Shown here piece after piece: positions 8,337-15,765 of a stretch of DNA of 16,311 nucleotides (the first letter of the stretch is position 1; each line of letters opens with the position of its first letter). The notes beneath the pieces were generated by a model. That model was not told the origin of the DNA. It worked only from the letters and a program-made list of their open reading frames with translations, and searched no databases. Source of the DNA: Deltaproteobacteria bacterium. GTDB taxonomy: Bacteria; Desulfobacterota; Desulfomonilia; UBA1062. Position numbers and translations under genes: made by a program. The stretch covers positions 1 through 16,311 of the forward strand of contig JAFGTK010000111.1 in the NCBI GenBank assembly GCA_016934135.1, read 5' to 3'.

Positions 8337-8992
8337 TGATCAGGCCTCCCGTCTTCATTATACTTGACCCATCTGTTCTTTTCAAAATCATATCTGCGTA
8401 CGATCTTGGCAGGTATTCCTCCTACAATGGTGTATGGAGGGACATCCCTGGTCACAACGGAGTTTGCACTGACACCTGAATTCTCGCCTATTGTCACTCC
8501 GGGAAAGATCATGACATTGAATGCAATGCCGCAGCCTTTGCCGATTATTATGGGATCCTCAAGGGTTACCGGATTGTCCCGGATGGTCTTGCCGGGATCC
8601 GAGACATTGTGCTTGGTGTCTGCGATGATCACATTCTTGCCGATCAGTGTTCCATCGCCGATCTCCACATAATTGTGGGCATTGATAAAGGTGCCCGAAT
8701 TGATGGACACATTGTTTCCTATGACAAGGGTGACCTTATCCTTGTCATCTTCCCAGGGATCGGCATACATCTCAACCCCTTTCTTGATCCTGCACCTGTC
8801 CCCTACGGTAATGTTATAAGGGGACTCGAATATCACGCCCGGATCCCAGTGAATCCGCCTGCCGTATGACCGGAACACAAGAGAGTTTCTCATATTCACA
8901 AAAACCCTGATCACAGACCTGAACAGTCCGTTCAACCTTCTCCTGAATATATTATAATAAAATCGCTGAATATATTTCTTATACGATGCCAT
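8333..8992 (-). CDS. Left-handed beta-helix acyltransferase with basic N-terminal extension
   Basis: The 219-residue hexapeptide-repeat acyltransferase is related to its downstream neighbour but longer. The first about 40 residues are basic and aromatic (YKKYIQRFYYNIFRRRL) and may lie along the membrane. Repeats then follow (ITVGDRCRIKKGV, IGNNVSINSG, IGDGTLIGKNV, IIIGKGCGIAFNVMIFPGV, IGENSGVSANSVVTRD). H128 in ADTKHNVSDPG is the candidate catalytic histidine. The frame is open to an ATG at 9073, which would overlap the upstream gene by 74 bp. The ATG at 8992 is preferred because AAAGGAGG (9004-9011) and GAGG (8998-9001) lie just upstream, embedded in the end of that gene. The C-termini of the two acyltransferases are similar (YDFEKNRWV versus YDDKSSAWV), suggesting an old duplication or a shared fold feature. 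The acceptor sugar is unknown. Confidence 0.9.
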   Translation of the reverse strand: MASYKKYIQRFYYNIFRRRLNGLFRSVIRVFVNMRNSLVFRSYGRRIHWDPGVIFESPYNITVGDRCRIKKGVEMYADPWEDDKDKVTLVIGNNVSINSGTFINAHNYVEIGDGTLIGKNVIIADTKHNVSDPGKTIRDNPVTLEDPIIIGKGCGIAFNVMIFPGVTIGENSGVSANSVVTRDVPPYTIVGGIPAKIVRRYDFEKNRWVKYNEDGRPDQ

Positions 8993-8997
8993 CGAAT

Positions 8998-9011
8998 CCT
9001 CAACCTCCTTT
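8998..9011 (-). promoter_or_regulatory. Ribosome-binding sites inside the preceding gene's last codons
   Basis: On the minus strand AAAGGAGG (9011-9004) forms part of the Lys-Gly-Gly codons ending the upstream glycosyltransferase, and GAGG (9001-8998) overlaps its TGA. They lie 11 and 5 bp before the ATG at 8992. This fixes the start of the acyltransferase and implies translational coupling. Confidence 0.65.
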
Positions 9012-10127
9012 GCGCCGACTTCTCCTTCTTTCTTCCTGTAACAGCACTTCTTCCACGGATGCAAACACTTCATTATGGTTCTTGAACGTCATCTCTGCAG
9101 ATACTCTCGTTCGACTCATCATATCGAGCATTGCACCGGCAAGGGCCTGGGGATCGCCCGGAGGGATCACCATACCTGTTTGTTCATCCAGATACATACT
9201 GGCTCCGTTGACAGACGTGGTGATCACAGGCAGCCCGGAGGCCAGTGATTCGAGCACTACCAGCGAACAAGCATCATAGAATGTCGGGTGCACAAGGCAA
9301 TCACAGGCAGGATAGATCTTCTCCAGATCACCGGCCCTGTCCCCGATCACGATGATATCCTTGTACAATGCTGCTTTGCGCCTTGCATCTGAATCAGCAG
9401 GACCGATCAGCAGTATCCGGCAGGACCCCCTTACAAGCTTATGGGAGGCCTCAAGCAGCACATCAAAGCCTTTCAGGGTGAAATTCTGCGCCACAAAGAG
9501 AAAAATAAAATCATCTTCACGGAAACCGTATCGATCTCTTATCTCGCTTCGATATATCCTGTTGTGCTCAGTGAATCTTTTTGTATCGATTCCATTCGGG
9601 ATAAGGGTAATAAGTGAAGACGGATACTGAAACCGCTCCTGCATATCCTGGGCAACCATGTCTGAAATCGCAATCACTCGAGGCTTTTCCACCCTGAAGG
9701 TCCACCACTCAAGGAAGCGCTGAACCATATCCTTGAGACTCATGCGTCTGAAGAACCTGGCAGGGAAGCGCAGATGCCTCTCGTATCTCATTGTATCACG
9801 GTCAAACCACGCTGCATGGACTCCCCCATGAGGTTGATAAACATCCATGAAACAGGTGTTGCCGACGCAGAAATGAATATGATCAGGAAGGGACCGGGCG
9901 TATCTGCGGTGAAGCAGGGCAAAACTCAAATGCCGCAGTGCCTGAGGAAAACGTATGCAGACCAGTCTTACAATATGAATCGACTCATGTGATGGATCCT
10001 TTGCCGCCATGCATACTATTTTTACCTCGTGGCCATACCCGGCAAGAAAGTGTGCCAGGTCCCAGCAGTATCGCTCGGCACCTCCCACCTGAGGGTTAAA
10101 TTTCTCTATCGCAATGCATATCCTCAC
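9000..10127 (-). CDS. Family 4 glycosyltransferase, WaaG/RfaG-like
   Basis: The 375-residue GT-B retaining glycosyltransferase has an N-terminal acceptor domain opening with MRICIAIEKFNPQVGGAERY (1-20), including the GGAERY loop, and containing QPHGGVHAAWFDRD (98-111). VIAISDMV (151-158) and LIPNGID (175-181) mark the domain junction. The donor domain has LFVAQNFTLKGFDVLL (210-225) and HPTFYDACSLVVLESLASG (280-298). The EX7E motif appears as D285...E293. Overall it resembles LPS core glucosyltransferase I (WaaG) and its many environmental relatives, so it probably adds a hexose to the LPS core or a related glycolipid. The start is GTG at 10127, sharing GTGA with the stop of the DegT aminotransferase gene. 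The specificity is inferred. Confidence 0.92.
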   Translation of the reverse strand: MRICIAIEKFNPQVGGAERYCWDLAHFLAGYGHEVKIVCMAAKDPSHESIHIVRLVCIRFPQALRHLSFALLHRRYARSLPDHIHFCVGNTCFMDVYQPHGGVHAAWFDRDTMRYERHLRFPARFFRRMSLKDMVQRFLEWWTFRVEKPRVIAISDMVAQDMQERFQYPSSLITLIPNGIDTKRFTEHNRIYRSEIRDRYGFREDDFIFLFVAQNFTLKGFDVLLEASHKLVRGSCRILLIGPADSDARRKAALYKDIIVIGDRAGDLEKIYPACDCLVHPTFYDACSLVVLESLASGLPVITTSVNGASMYLDEQTGMVIPPGDPQALAGAMLDMMSRTRVSAEMTFKNHNEVFASVEEVLLQEERRRSRRKGG

Positions 10128-11221
10128 GCATAATACCCCTGAACACTCTCAATGATCCATCCTATCTCATCATCATGAAGAAAAGGATGCAAGGGAAGAC
10201 TCAGGACCTGAGATGACCGCAGTTCGGTGTTTCTCAATTGCCCGATGATTTTTGCGTCCTGAAAGGGTTTATGCATGTGTATGGGTACCGGGTAGTGAAT
10301 AAGGGTTTCAATTCCTCTGTCTGACAGATAAGTCATGAGATCGTCACGATCATCCACCGCGATCACATACAGATAGTACACATGGGTGGATCCTTTCTCA
10401 AGGCTGAGCCCCTGCATATCTATATCCCTGATCCCAGAGTCGTACTGCAGCGCAATCTCCTGCCTTTTCTGTATCCATCGAGAAAGGCTGCCAAGCTTTG
10501 TCCGCAATATTGCAGCCTGCATCTCGTCCAGACGGGAGTTATACCCTATCATTTCATAATGATACCTGTTGCGCTGTCCATAATTTCTCAGCAGAAGGAG
10601 CTTCTCATACAATGTTGCATCGTTTGTCGTTATCATCCCTGCATCGCCGTATGCACCGAGATTTTTCGTGGGATAAAAACTGAATGCTGCTGCATCCCCG
10701 AGTGATCCTGCAGGGTTCCCTTTATAGAGAGCGCCGTGCGCCTGACAGGCGTCTTCCAGCACGTAAATCCCGTGAGCCTTTGCAATCTCGTTGATGGCAG
10801 ACATGGGTGCACACGTTCCATAGAGATGCACAGGTATGACAGCCTTTGTATGTTTGGTGATGGCCTTCTTAAGAAGGTTCGGTTCCATATGATAGGAGTT
10901 GTCTTCAATATCCACAAAAACAGGCGTTGCACCTGTATAGAGTATTGCAAGAGCAGTGGCGGCAAAGCTGTGAGACACAGTAATGACCTCATCGCCGGGT
11001 CCGGTTCCCATTGCTTTCAAAGCCAGGAAAAGGGCATCGGTGCCTGAAGCAACCCCGACGGCATACTGACATGAGCACAGCCGGGCGAATTCCTTCTCGA
11101 ACAGAGCCAATTCATGGCCCAGGATAAACCTGTCTGATGCCAGCACCCTGTCTATTGCTGAACGTACATCATCGCCGATACAGGATTGTTCTCTGGAAAA
11201 ATCATAGAACGGAATCTTCAT
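10124..11221 (-). CDS. DegT/DnrJ/EryC1/StrS family PLP-dependent sugar aminotransferase
   Basis: The 365-residue enzyme transfers an amino group, usually from glutamate, to a keto-sugar nucleotide. The family pattern is complete: GVASGTDALFLALKA near the N-terminus binds the PLP phosphate, EDACQAHGA carries the PLP-stacking/aspartate region, SFYPTKNLGAYGDAG holds the Schiff-base lysine K186, and RNYGQRNRYHYEMIGYNSRL precedes LDEMQAA. HYPVPIHMHKPF near the C-terminus recalls 3-amino-sugar transaminases such as FdtB/QdtB, but that subgroup assignment is weak. The frame is open to 11299, overlapping the SDR gene. The ATG at 11221 is chosen because family proteins begin with a similar MKIPFYDF segment and it falls 13 bp after the SDR stop. 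With the SDR upstream and two acetyltransferases downstream, synthesis of an N-acylated amino sugar is likely (inference). Confidence 0.93.
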   Translation of the reverse strand: MKIPFYDFSREQSCIGDDVRSAIDRVLASDRFILGHELALFEKEFARLCSCQYAVGVASGTDALFLALKAMGTGPGDEVITVSHSFAATALAILYTGATPVFVDIEDNSYHMEPNLLKKAITKHTKAVIPVHLYGTCAPMSAINEIAKAHGIYVLEDACQAHGALYKGNPAGSLGDAAAFSFYPTKNLGAYGDAGMITTNDATLYEKLLLLRNYGQRNRYHYEMIGYNSRLDEMQAAILRTKLGSLSRWIQKRQEIALQYDSGIRDIDMQGLSLEKGSTHVYYLYVIAVDDRDDLMTYLSDRGIETLIHYPVPIHMHKPFQDAKIIGQLRNTELRSSQVLSLPLHPFLHDDEIGWIIESVQGYYA

Positions 11222-11234
11222 CGGCAACAGTCCG

Positions 11235-12236
11235 CTAACCCTCGAGCCAGTAATGCTCTTTATATCGGGAATAGAAATCGCATGTCCTGGCAATGCCATC
11301 TTCCATAGAGATCGCGGGATTCCATGCAGTAATCTTCTTTATCTTCGAGATATCGGCCCAGTAATCTCCAGGCTCCACTTCGGCCCGTTCCCTCGTGAAT
11401 TCAGTAAATGTACAGCTTCCCTTCCCTATTACGCTTACAATCTTCTCAGCGATCTCCCTGAAGGATACACCGGCACCTGAACCTATATTGAATACTTCTC
11501 CAACAGCATCCTTTACAGAAGCGGAGGCAAGCAGACACTGCACGAGATCATCTATATAGAGAAAATCCCTCAGGATGGTTCCGTCTCCGAATACCGGCAG
11601 TGCTTCGTTATCCATGGCCTTCTTTATAAACCAGTTGAACACCCCGTATTCGTCATGCATCATCTGATGTCTGGGTCCGTAGGTATTGGTGATCCGAAGA
11701 CAGACAGCGGGAATGCCGTAGATCTGGTTGTACACCATTATCATCTTTTCAGCTGCAAGGTTTGTCACAGCATACAGACCTTTCGGATTGGTGGGGTGAT
11801 CCTCATTCACCGGCAGACTGACACTTGAACCGTATTCTCCCCGGGTTCCGGAATACACAACAACAGCATCCCTGTTATGATTCCTGAGCGCCTGCATGAG
11901 AACAAGGGTTCCATGACAGTTTATTTCGAGATCGAGGACAGGGTCTCTCATCGAGTCGACATGATTTACCTGCCCAGCCAGGTGAAAGACTATATCCTGG
12001 TCTTTTACAAGGTGATTCATGGAAAGCTGGTTTCTCACATCGCTGAAGTTTATTCTCACCGCGTCCTTTACCGGTTCGATATTAAAAAGATTCCCCCCCT
12101 GTCTGGGAAGCATGTTGTCGACTATAGTCACGTTCGCGCCAAGTTCCACCAGTTTGATGGCAAGGTTTGAACCGATAAAGCCCAGACCGCCTGTGATAAG
12201 AACATTCTTTTCTGCGTAATATTCCCTATGAATCAC
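11235..12236 (-). CDS. NAD-dependent epimerase/dehydratase-like extended SDR, catalytic Lys replaced by Asn
   Basis: The roughly 333-residue extended SDR binds NAD(P) through TGGLGFIG (15-22) followed by an acidic VDNML strand end, and has the downstream blocks FHLAGQVNHVDS, RITNTYGPR, VFGDGTILRDFLYIDD and VFNIGSG typical of sugar-nucleotide epimerases and dehydratases. The active site is odd: the usual YxxxK reads Y155-A-V-T-N159, so the lysine is asparagine; the upstream S/T element is S129-G-T131. It may be an unusual epimerase/reductase or a catalytically altered protein. The frame is open to 12341, but GTG at 12236 fits the family start and has a GAAAGGTGG stretch upstream, giving an 11-bp overlap with the preceding gene; other GTG codons nearby are possible. 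It sits between a glycosyltransferase and the aminotransferase, so it probably acts on a sugar nucleotide for this glycan. Confidence 0.85.
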   Translation of the reverse strand: MIHREYYAEKNVLITGGLGFIGSNLAIKLVELGANVTIVDNMLPRQGGNLFNIEPVKDAVRINFSDVRNQLSMNHLVKDQDIVFHLAGQVNHVDSMRDPVLDLEINCHGTLVLMQALRNHNRDAVVVYSGTRGEYGSSVSLPVNEDHPTNPKGLYAVTNLAAEKMIMVYNQIYGIPAVCLRITNTYGPRHQMMHDEYGVFNWFIKKAMDNEALPVFGDGTILRDFLYIDDLVQCLLASASVKDAVGEVFNIGSGAGVSFREIAEKIVSVIGKGSCTFTEFTRERAEVEPGDYWADISKIKKITAWNPAISMEDGIARTCDFYSRYKEHYWLEG

Positions 12237-13002
12237 CTTTGCCACCTTTCTCCATATCTCTTTCAAGTTCCCAGAGCTTAGCATATTTAACAAAAACATA
12301 GTACATCGTGGAAACAGCAATGACAAATCCCGGGAAACCATCCAGGAATCCCTTTTTAAGCAGATATTCCTTGATGAACCTCCAGGGCGGCCTGAACATA
12401 AGATCTATAAAAGAAAATCTCTTACCCTGGTCTTGCATGTCCTTTGCAGCAGTTTCTGAATACCGGTTGATTGTGTCGATCTGGTCCGCGATATCTTTAT
12501 AATTATAATGATAGTAGAAATGGCGAAGTTCCCCAACCCGTCCTCTGACCTTTACATTTGCATGGAGGGCTCCTTCAAAGGCACCGCGGGATTTCCTGAA
12601 CAGTCTTATTTCATAATCAGGGACCCAGCCCCCATGCATGATCCACCTGCCGAGATAGAAATTCCTTCTGTGGGCAATGTACCCGTCGTAAATGCCGTTA
12701 TCTTTCTCGATCCGCTGCACAATCTCCAGCGTAAGCTCCGAAGAGATCTCTTCATCGGCATCGATAAACATCACCCAGTCATTTATTGCCTTTGATATGC
12801 AGTAATTGTATTGATCCCTGAATCCTGGCCATTTCCTCTGTTCGCAGTACGAGGCATATTTCTTTACGATCTCGTATGTGTTGTCTTCACTGAATGAATC
12901 CACCACAATGATCTCTGAAGCCCAGGAAGACACGCTAAGCAATGCCTTCTCTACTGTTCTGGAATTATTAAACGTTATCATGAACACAGACACTTTTTCC
13001 AT
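12226..13002 (-). CDS. Family 2 glycosyltransferase, WaaE/KdtX-like
   Basis: The 258-residue GT-A glycosyltransferase opens with a VSVFMITFNNSRTVEKAL strand and loop and has IIVVDSFSEDNT (31-42), KWPGFRDQYNYCI (58-69) and MFIDADEEI (78-86) with the metal-binding D81-A-D83. GAFEGALHANVKVRG and the following histidine/tyrosine-rich HFYYHYNY are typical of the WaaE-like branch that adds glucose to inner-core heptose of LPS. The C-terminal hydrophobic and basic region (about 205-245) probably associates with the membrane. It is the first gene of the minus-strand operon; TAAGGG lies 7 bp upstream of the ATG, and transcription should start in the 224-bp divergent region, although no confident promoter was found. 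LPS-core or glycolipid glucosylation is inferred from the family. Confidence 0.92.
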   Translation of the reverse strand: MEKVSVFMITFNNSRTVEKALLSVSSWASEIIVVDSFSEDNTYEIVKKYASYCEQRKWPGFRDQYNYCISKAINDWVMFIDADEEISSELTLEIVQRIEKDNGIYDGYIAHRRNFYLGRWIMHGGWVPDYEIRLFRKSRGAFEGALHANVKVRGRVGELRHFYYHYNYKDIADQIDTINRYSETAAKDMQDQGKRFSFIDLMFRPPWRFIKEYLLKKGFLDGFPGFVIAVSTMYYVFVKYAKLWELERDMEKGGKGDS

Positions 13003-13226
13003 ATAAAACCCTTATAGACATATCTATGACATTATTGCAATACAAGGGCATGGACAGAATCAATCATTAACAGGGACGATATTTCATAACCGCAACTCTC
13101 GGTAAAATTCCAAGAATCTTTCAGATATGGCTGTTCCGGCAAAAAGCCATGAAGAGGTTATCATCTCTTCCGGCCGGCACAAGAATAACCAATTGACTTC
13201 TCAGAGAAAAGAATTAACATAGTTTT
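13003..13226. other. Divergent intergenic region with a small hairpin
   Basis: This 224-bp region separates the heads of the glycan operon and the CoA-transferase gene, so it must hold promoters for both. It contains an inverted repeat GAAGAG (13151-13156) / CTCTTC (13165-13170) with an 8-nt loop, directly followed by the palindrome CCGGCCGG (13170-13177). No T-run follows, so it is not a terminator; an operator or mRNA leader structure is possible. On the plus strand TTGACT (13193-13198) and TAACAT (13215-13220) are separated by 16 bp. No coding region is apparent. Confidence 0.5.
13193..13220 (+). promoter_or_regulatory. Weak candidate promoter for the CoA-transferase/GNAT gene
   Basis: TTGACT and TAACAT with a 16-bp spacer match 5 of 6 and 4 of 6 consensus positions. 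Transcription would begin at about the ATG at 13227, which would make the mRNA nearly leaderless. That fits the absence of a good ribosome-binding site but may equally be chance. Confidence 0.22.
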
Positions 13227-15101
13227 ATGATATTCAACTGGAAGGAAATATACGAAGGCAGGCTGACAAATGCGAAAACAGCACTTTCAAAGATTAAGAA
13301 GGGTGCCCACATATTTCTCGGATCAGCATGCGGAGAACCTCAGCTTCTGGTGAGGACCCTTATCGACATATCCGCGAACCTGGTCGACATCGAGGTTATT
13401 CATTTCCTCGATATAGGCACAGCCCCATATATAGAAGAGAAATTCAATGATAATTTCCGTCATAATGCTCTCTTTATAGGGGCGAGTACAAGAAATGCAA
13501 TTAAAGAAGGAAGGGCAGACTATACCCCTATTCTGCTCTCAGAGATACCTCTGCTCATGCTCAGAGGAAGAATGCCTCTGGATGTAGCGCTTATAACAGT
13601 ATCTCCTCCTGACAAAAACGGATATGTGAGTCTCGGCATATCTGTCGACACTACAAAAACCGCAGCTGAGATAGCAGATTATGTGGTTGCGGAAGTTAAC
13701 CCCAATATGCCCAGAACCCTGGGAGACAGCTTCCTACATGTAAGTGATATCGATGCCTTTGTGGAGAATGACGTTCCTCTGATAGAATTTCAACAGAAGA
13801 CACCCGGTGATATTGCACAGAGTATAGGTGAACAGATCGCCGATCTCATTGAAAATGAGTCGACCATACAGACAGGGGTAGGAAGGATCCCAAATTCAGT
13901 GTTCCCCTATCTCATGAACAAACGCGATCTTGGAATCCATACAGAGACATTTACCGACGGCATAATCGATATGATCGAGGCAGGGGTGATTACCTGCAAG
14001 AAGAAAACCCTGCATCCTGGAAAGATCATAGCCAGTTTCTGCATGGGGACAAAACGTCTGTATGATTATGTGGATAACAATCCCCTGTTCGAGTTTCACC
14101 CCTGTCACTATGTAAACAATCCTTATATCATTTCGAAAAACGACAAGATGATATCCATAAATTCCGCCCTGACTGTTGATCTTACCGGTCAGGTCTGCTC
14201 AGATTCACTGGGTTTCCTTTTCTACAGCGGCATAGGGGGTCAGGTGGATTTTGTCCGCGGATCCGCCATGTCAAAGCGTGGAAAATCCATTATGACTTTG
14301 CCTTCAACAACAGATGGCGGCAATACCTCACGGATAGTCCCTTTCCATAGTCCGGGCAGCGGCGTAGTAGTGACCCGCGGAGATATTCATTATGTCGTAA
14401 CCGAATACGGAGCTGCATATATTCATGGAAAATCCATCAGAGACCGGGCCATGGCACTTATAAATATTGCACATCCCAAGTTCAGGGAAGAACTTCTCGA
14501 TGCTGCAAAAAGACAGGGGTATGTATACAAGGATCAGATCATACCTGCTGTTCTCTATCCGAAAGAATTCGAGACATACTGGACAGACAATAAGGGTACG
14601 GACATCTTCTTCCGCCCTGTAAAACCTACTGATGAAAGGGCAATTCAGGATATGATCTATGCATTGCCCGAACAGGATATGTATACCCGCTTCTTCCACA
14701 GCCTCAAATCATTCTCTCATAAGATAGCCATGCCTTTGGCTGCTATAGACTATAACGATAGGATGGCGATAGCTGCAGTTACCGGCAGAGAGGAACCGGA
14801 AAGCAAAGAAAAGATCGTTGCAGTAGGACGCTATATCCGTGATCCGAACACCAATTATGCCGAGGTGGCCTTCACAACAGACCATGGATGGCAGAACCGG
14901 GGCATAGGGACATTTCTGCTTCGTTACCTCATCCGCATAGCACGGCAGAAGAATATCAAGGGATTCACAGCAGATGTTCTCTCACAGAACACACCAATGA
15001 TGAAGGTCTTTGCACGATCAGGCTTCCCCTTGAAGACCAATCTGGAATATGGTATATATGAACTGCAACTACCTTTTCTTGACAACACCCAGTCATCTTA
15101 G
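13227..15101 (+). CDS. Acetyl-CoA hydrolase/transferase fused to a C-terminal GNAT acetyltransferase domain
   Basis: The 624-residue protein has two parts. Residues about 1-450 form a class I CoA-transferase of the acetyl-CoA hydrolase / 4-hydroxybutyrate CoA-transferase type: FLGSACGEPQLLV near the N-terminus, VGRIPNSVFPYL, LGIHTETFTDG with E240 aligning to the catalytic glutamate of 4-hydroxybutyrate CoA-transferase, GIGGQVDFVRGSAMSKRGK, and VVTEYGAAYIHGKS. Residues about 459-615 form a GNAT domain opening with DIFFRPVKPTDERA and carrying the acetyl-CoA loop Q556-N-R-G-I-G561. The fusion is known in anaerobic bacteria and archaea. The first part should exchange CoA between acyl-CoA and acids; the GNAT may acetylate a protein or small molecule. 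The ATG at 13227 has no strong ribosome-binding site, but the N-terminus fits the family. Its end overlaps the CBS gene tail to tail by 4 bp. Confidence 0.93.
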   Translation: MIFNWKEIYEGRLTNAKTALSKIKKGAHIFLGSACGEPQLLVRTLIDISANLVDIEVIHFLDIGTAPYIEEKFNDNFRHNALFIGASTRNAIKEGRADYTPILLSEIPLLMLRGRMPLDVALITVSPPDKNGYVSLGISVDTTKTAAEIADYVVAEVNPNMPRTLGDSFLHVSDIDAFVENDVPLIEFQQKTPGDIAQSIGEQIADLIENESTIQTGVGRIPNSVFPYLMNKRDLGIHTETFTDGIIDMIEAGVITCKKKTLHPGKIIASFCMGTKRLYDYVDNNPLFEFHPCHYVNNPYIISKNDKMISINSALTVDLTGQVCSDSLGFLFYSGIGGQVDFVRGSAMSKRGKSIMTLPSTTDGGNTSRIVPFHSPGSGVVVTRGDIHYVVTEYGAAYIHGKSIRDRAMALINIAHPKFREELLDAAKRQGYVYKDQIIPAVLYPKEFETYWTDNKGTDIFFRPVKPTDERAIQDMIYALPEQDMYTRFFHSLKSFSHKIAMPLAAIDYNDRMAIAAVTGREEPESKEKIVAVGRYIRDPNTNYAEVAFTTDHGWQNRGIGTFLLRYLIRIARQKNIKGFTADVLSQNTPMMKVFARSGFPLKTNLEYGIYELQLPFLDNTQSS

Positions 15102-15520
15102 TGGGAGTGATTTTTCAAGTGTTCTATAAGAAAAACCATAAGATCTGAAAGAGTAATGATACCAATTAGGCTATCGTTCTCGACAACCGGAAGTCCGCCG
15201 ATCTTTCTCATCTCCATCAGCTGCGCTGCTTCAATAATCTCAGCACCAGGGCTTATGGTTATGGGATCGGGTGTCATGCAGCTCTCTACCTTGATCTCTT
15301 TGAGAAGGTATTCGTTATATACCCTTTCATGAAATATAACCGGTGAGTTCAATGCCTGTCTGATATCCCTGTCTGTAATGATTCCTGTGAGTCTGCCTTT
15401 TTCGATTACCGGGATTCTCCTGAATCTGCCGGTGTTCATTTTATCTATAGCATACTTAATTGCTTCTTGTGGTCCGATTGTTACTACCTGAGATTTCATG
15501 AGTTCCTTTACCTTAATCAT
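15098..15520 (-). CDS. Two-CBS-domain protein
   Basis: The 140-residue soluble protein consists almost entirely of a pair of CBS domains: residues about 5-60 (VKELMKSQVVTIGPQEAI, then RRIPVIEKGRLTGIITDRDI) and about 76-136 (VESCMTPDPITISPGAEI, then GGLPVVENDSLIGIITLSDL). Such pairs form a Bateman module that binds adenosine nucleotides (AMP, ATP or SAM) and acts as an energy sensor, usually for a partner protein when stand-alone. No effector domain is attached. A GAGGCGG stretch 13-19 bases upstream is the only ribosome-binding candidate. The stop lies inside the end of the convergent CoA-transferase/GNAT gene, with no terminator between them. A link to acyl-CoA metabolism is conceivable from position only. 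Confidence 0.93.
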   Translation of the reverse strand: MIKVKELMKSQVVTIGPQEAIKYAIDKMNTGRFRRIPVIEKGRLTGIITDRDIRQALNSPVIFHERVYNEYLLKEIKVESCMTPDPITISPGAEIIEAAQLMEMRKIGGLPVVENDSLIGIITLSDLMVFLIEHLKNHSH

Positions 15521-15700
15521 AATCTAATCGCAACCGCCTCGTTTATTATGCAATATCAAAGATCATTACCACAGATGAAGATGAATGTGTACTCCGCTGT
15601 TTATAATGACACAAACCCCGGAGCAGGCACTGAACCCCTTAATGCTGCAGCTGCGGAAAATCAGACTTATGCCTTATCGTCTGCTAAAAAGGCTGATTTA

Positions 15701-15736
15701 ATAAAAAAACCGCCCCGATTTTAAATGCGGGGCGGT
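15701..15736 (-). terminator. Rho-independent terminator of the CFI-box protein gene
   Basis: A perfect 9-bp inverted repeat, ACCGCCCCG (15709-15717) and CGGGGCGGT (15728-15736), encloses a 10-nt loop. Read on the minus strand it is followed by a run of seven T residues and TAT (complement of 15701-15709). It lies 30 bp past the stop codon of the minus-strand gene that ends at 15766. The region 15521-15700 between it and the CBS gene start shows no gene. Confidence 0.9.
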
Positions 15737-15765
15737 CGAGTTTGCTGTATGTATATTTGCCGGAG

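Noticed and set aside
8993..9073. Extended start for the first beta-helix acyltransferase
   Set aside because: It would overlap the upstream glycosyltransferase by 74 bp; the ATG at 8992 has strong ribosome-binding sites.
11222..11299. N-terminal extension of the aminotransferase frame
   Set aside because: It would overlap the SDR coding end; family proteins start at the MKIPFYDF-like segment encoded from 11221.
13151..13177. Possible terminator hairpin
   Set aside because: The stem is only 6 bp and neither strand shows a T-run; it lies between divergent gene heads.
15467..15724. 85-codon plus-strand open frame reaching the terminator
   Set aside because: It begins antisense within the CBS gene, has low-complexity composition, ends in the terminator stem and has no ribosome-binding site worth noting.
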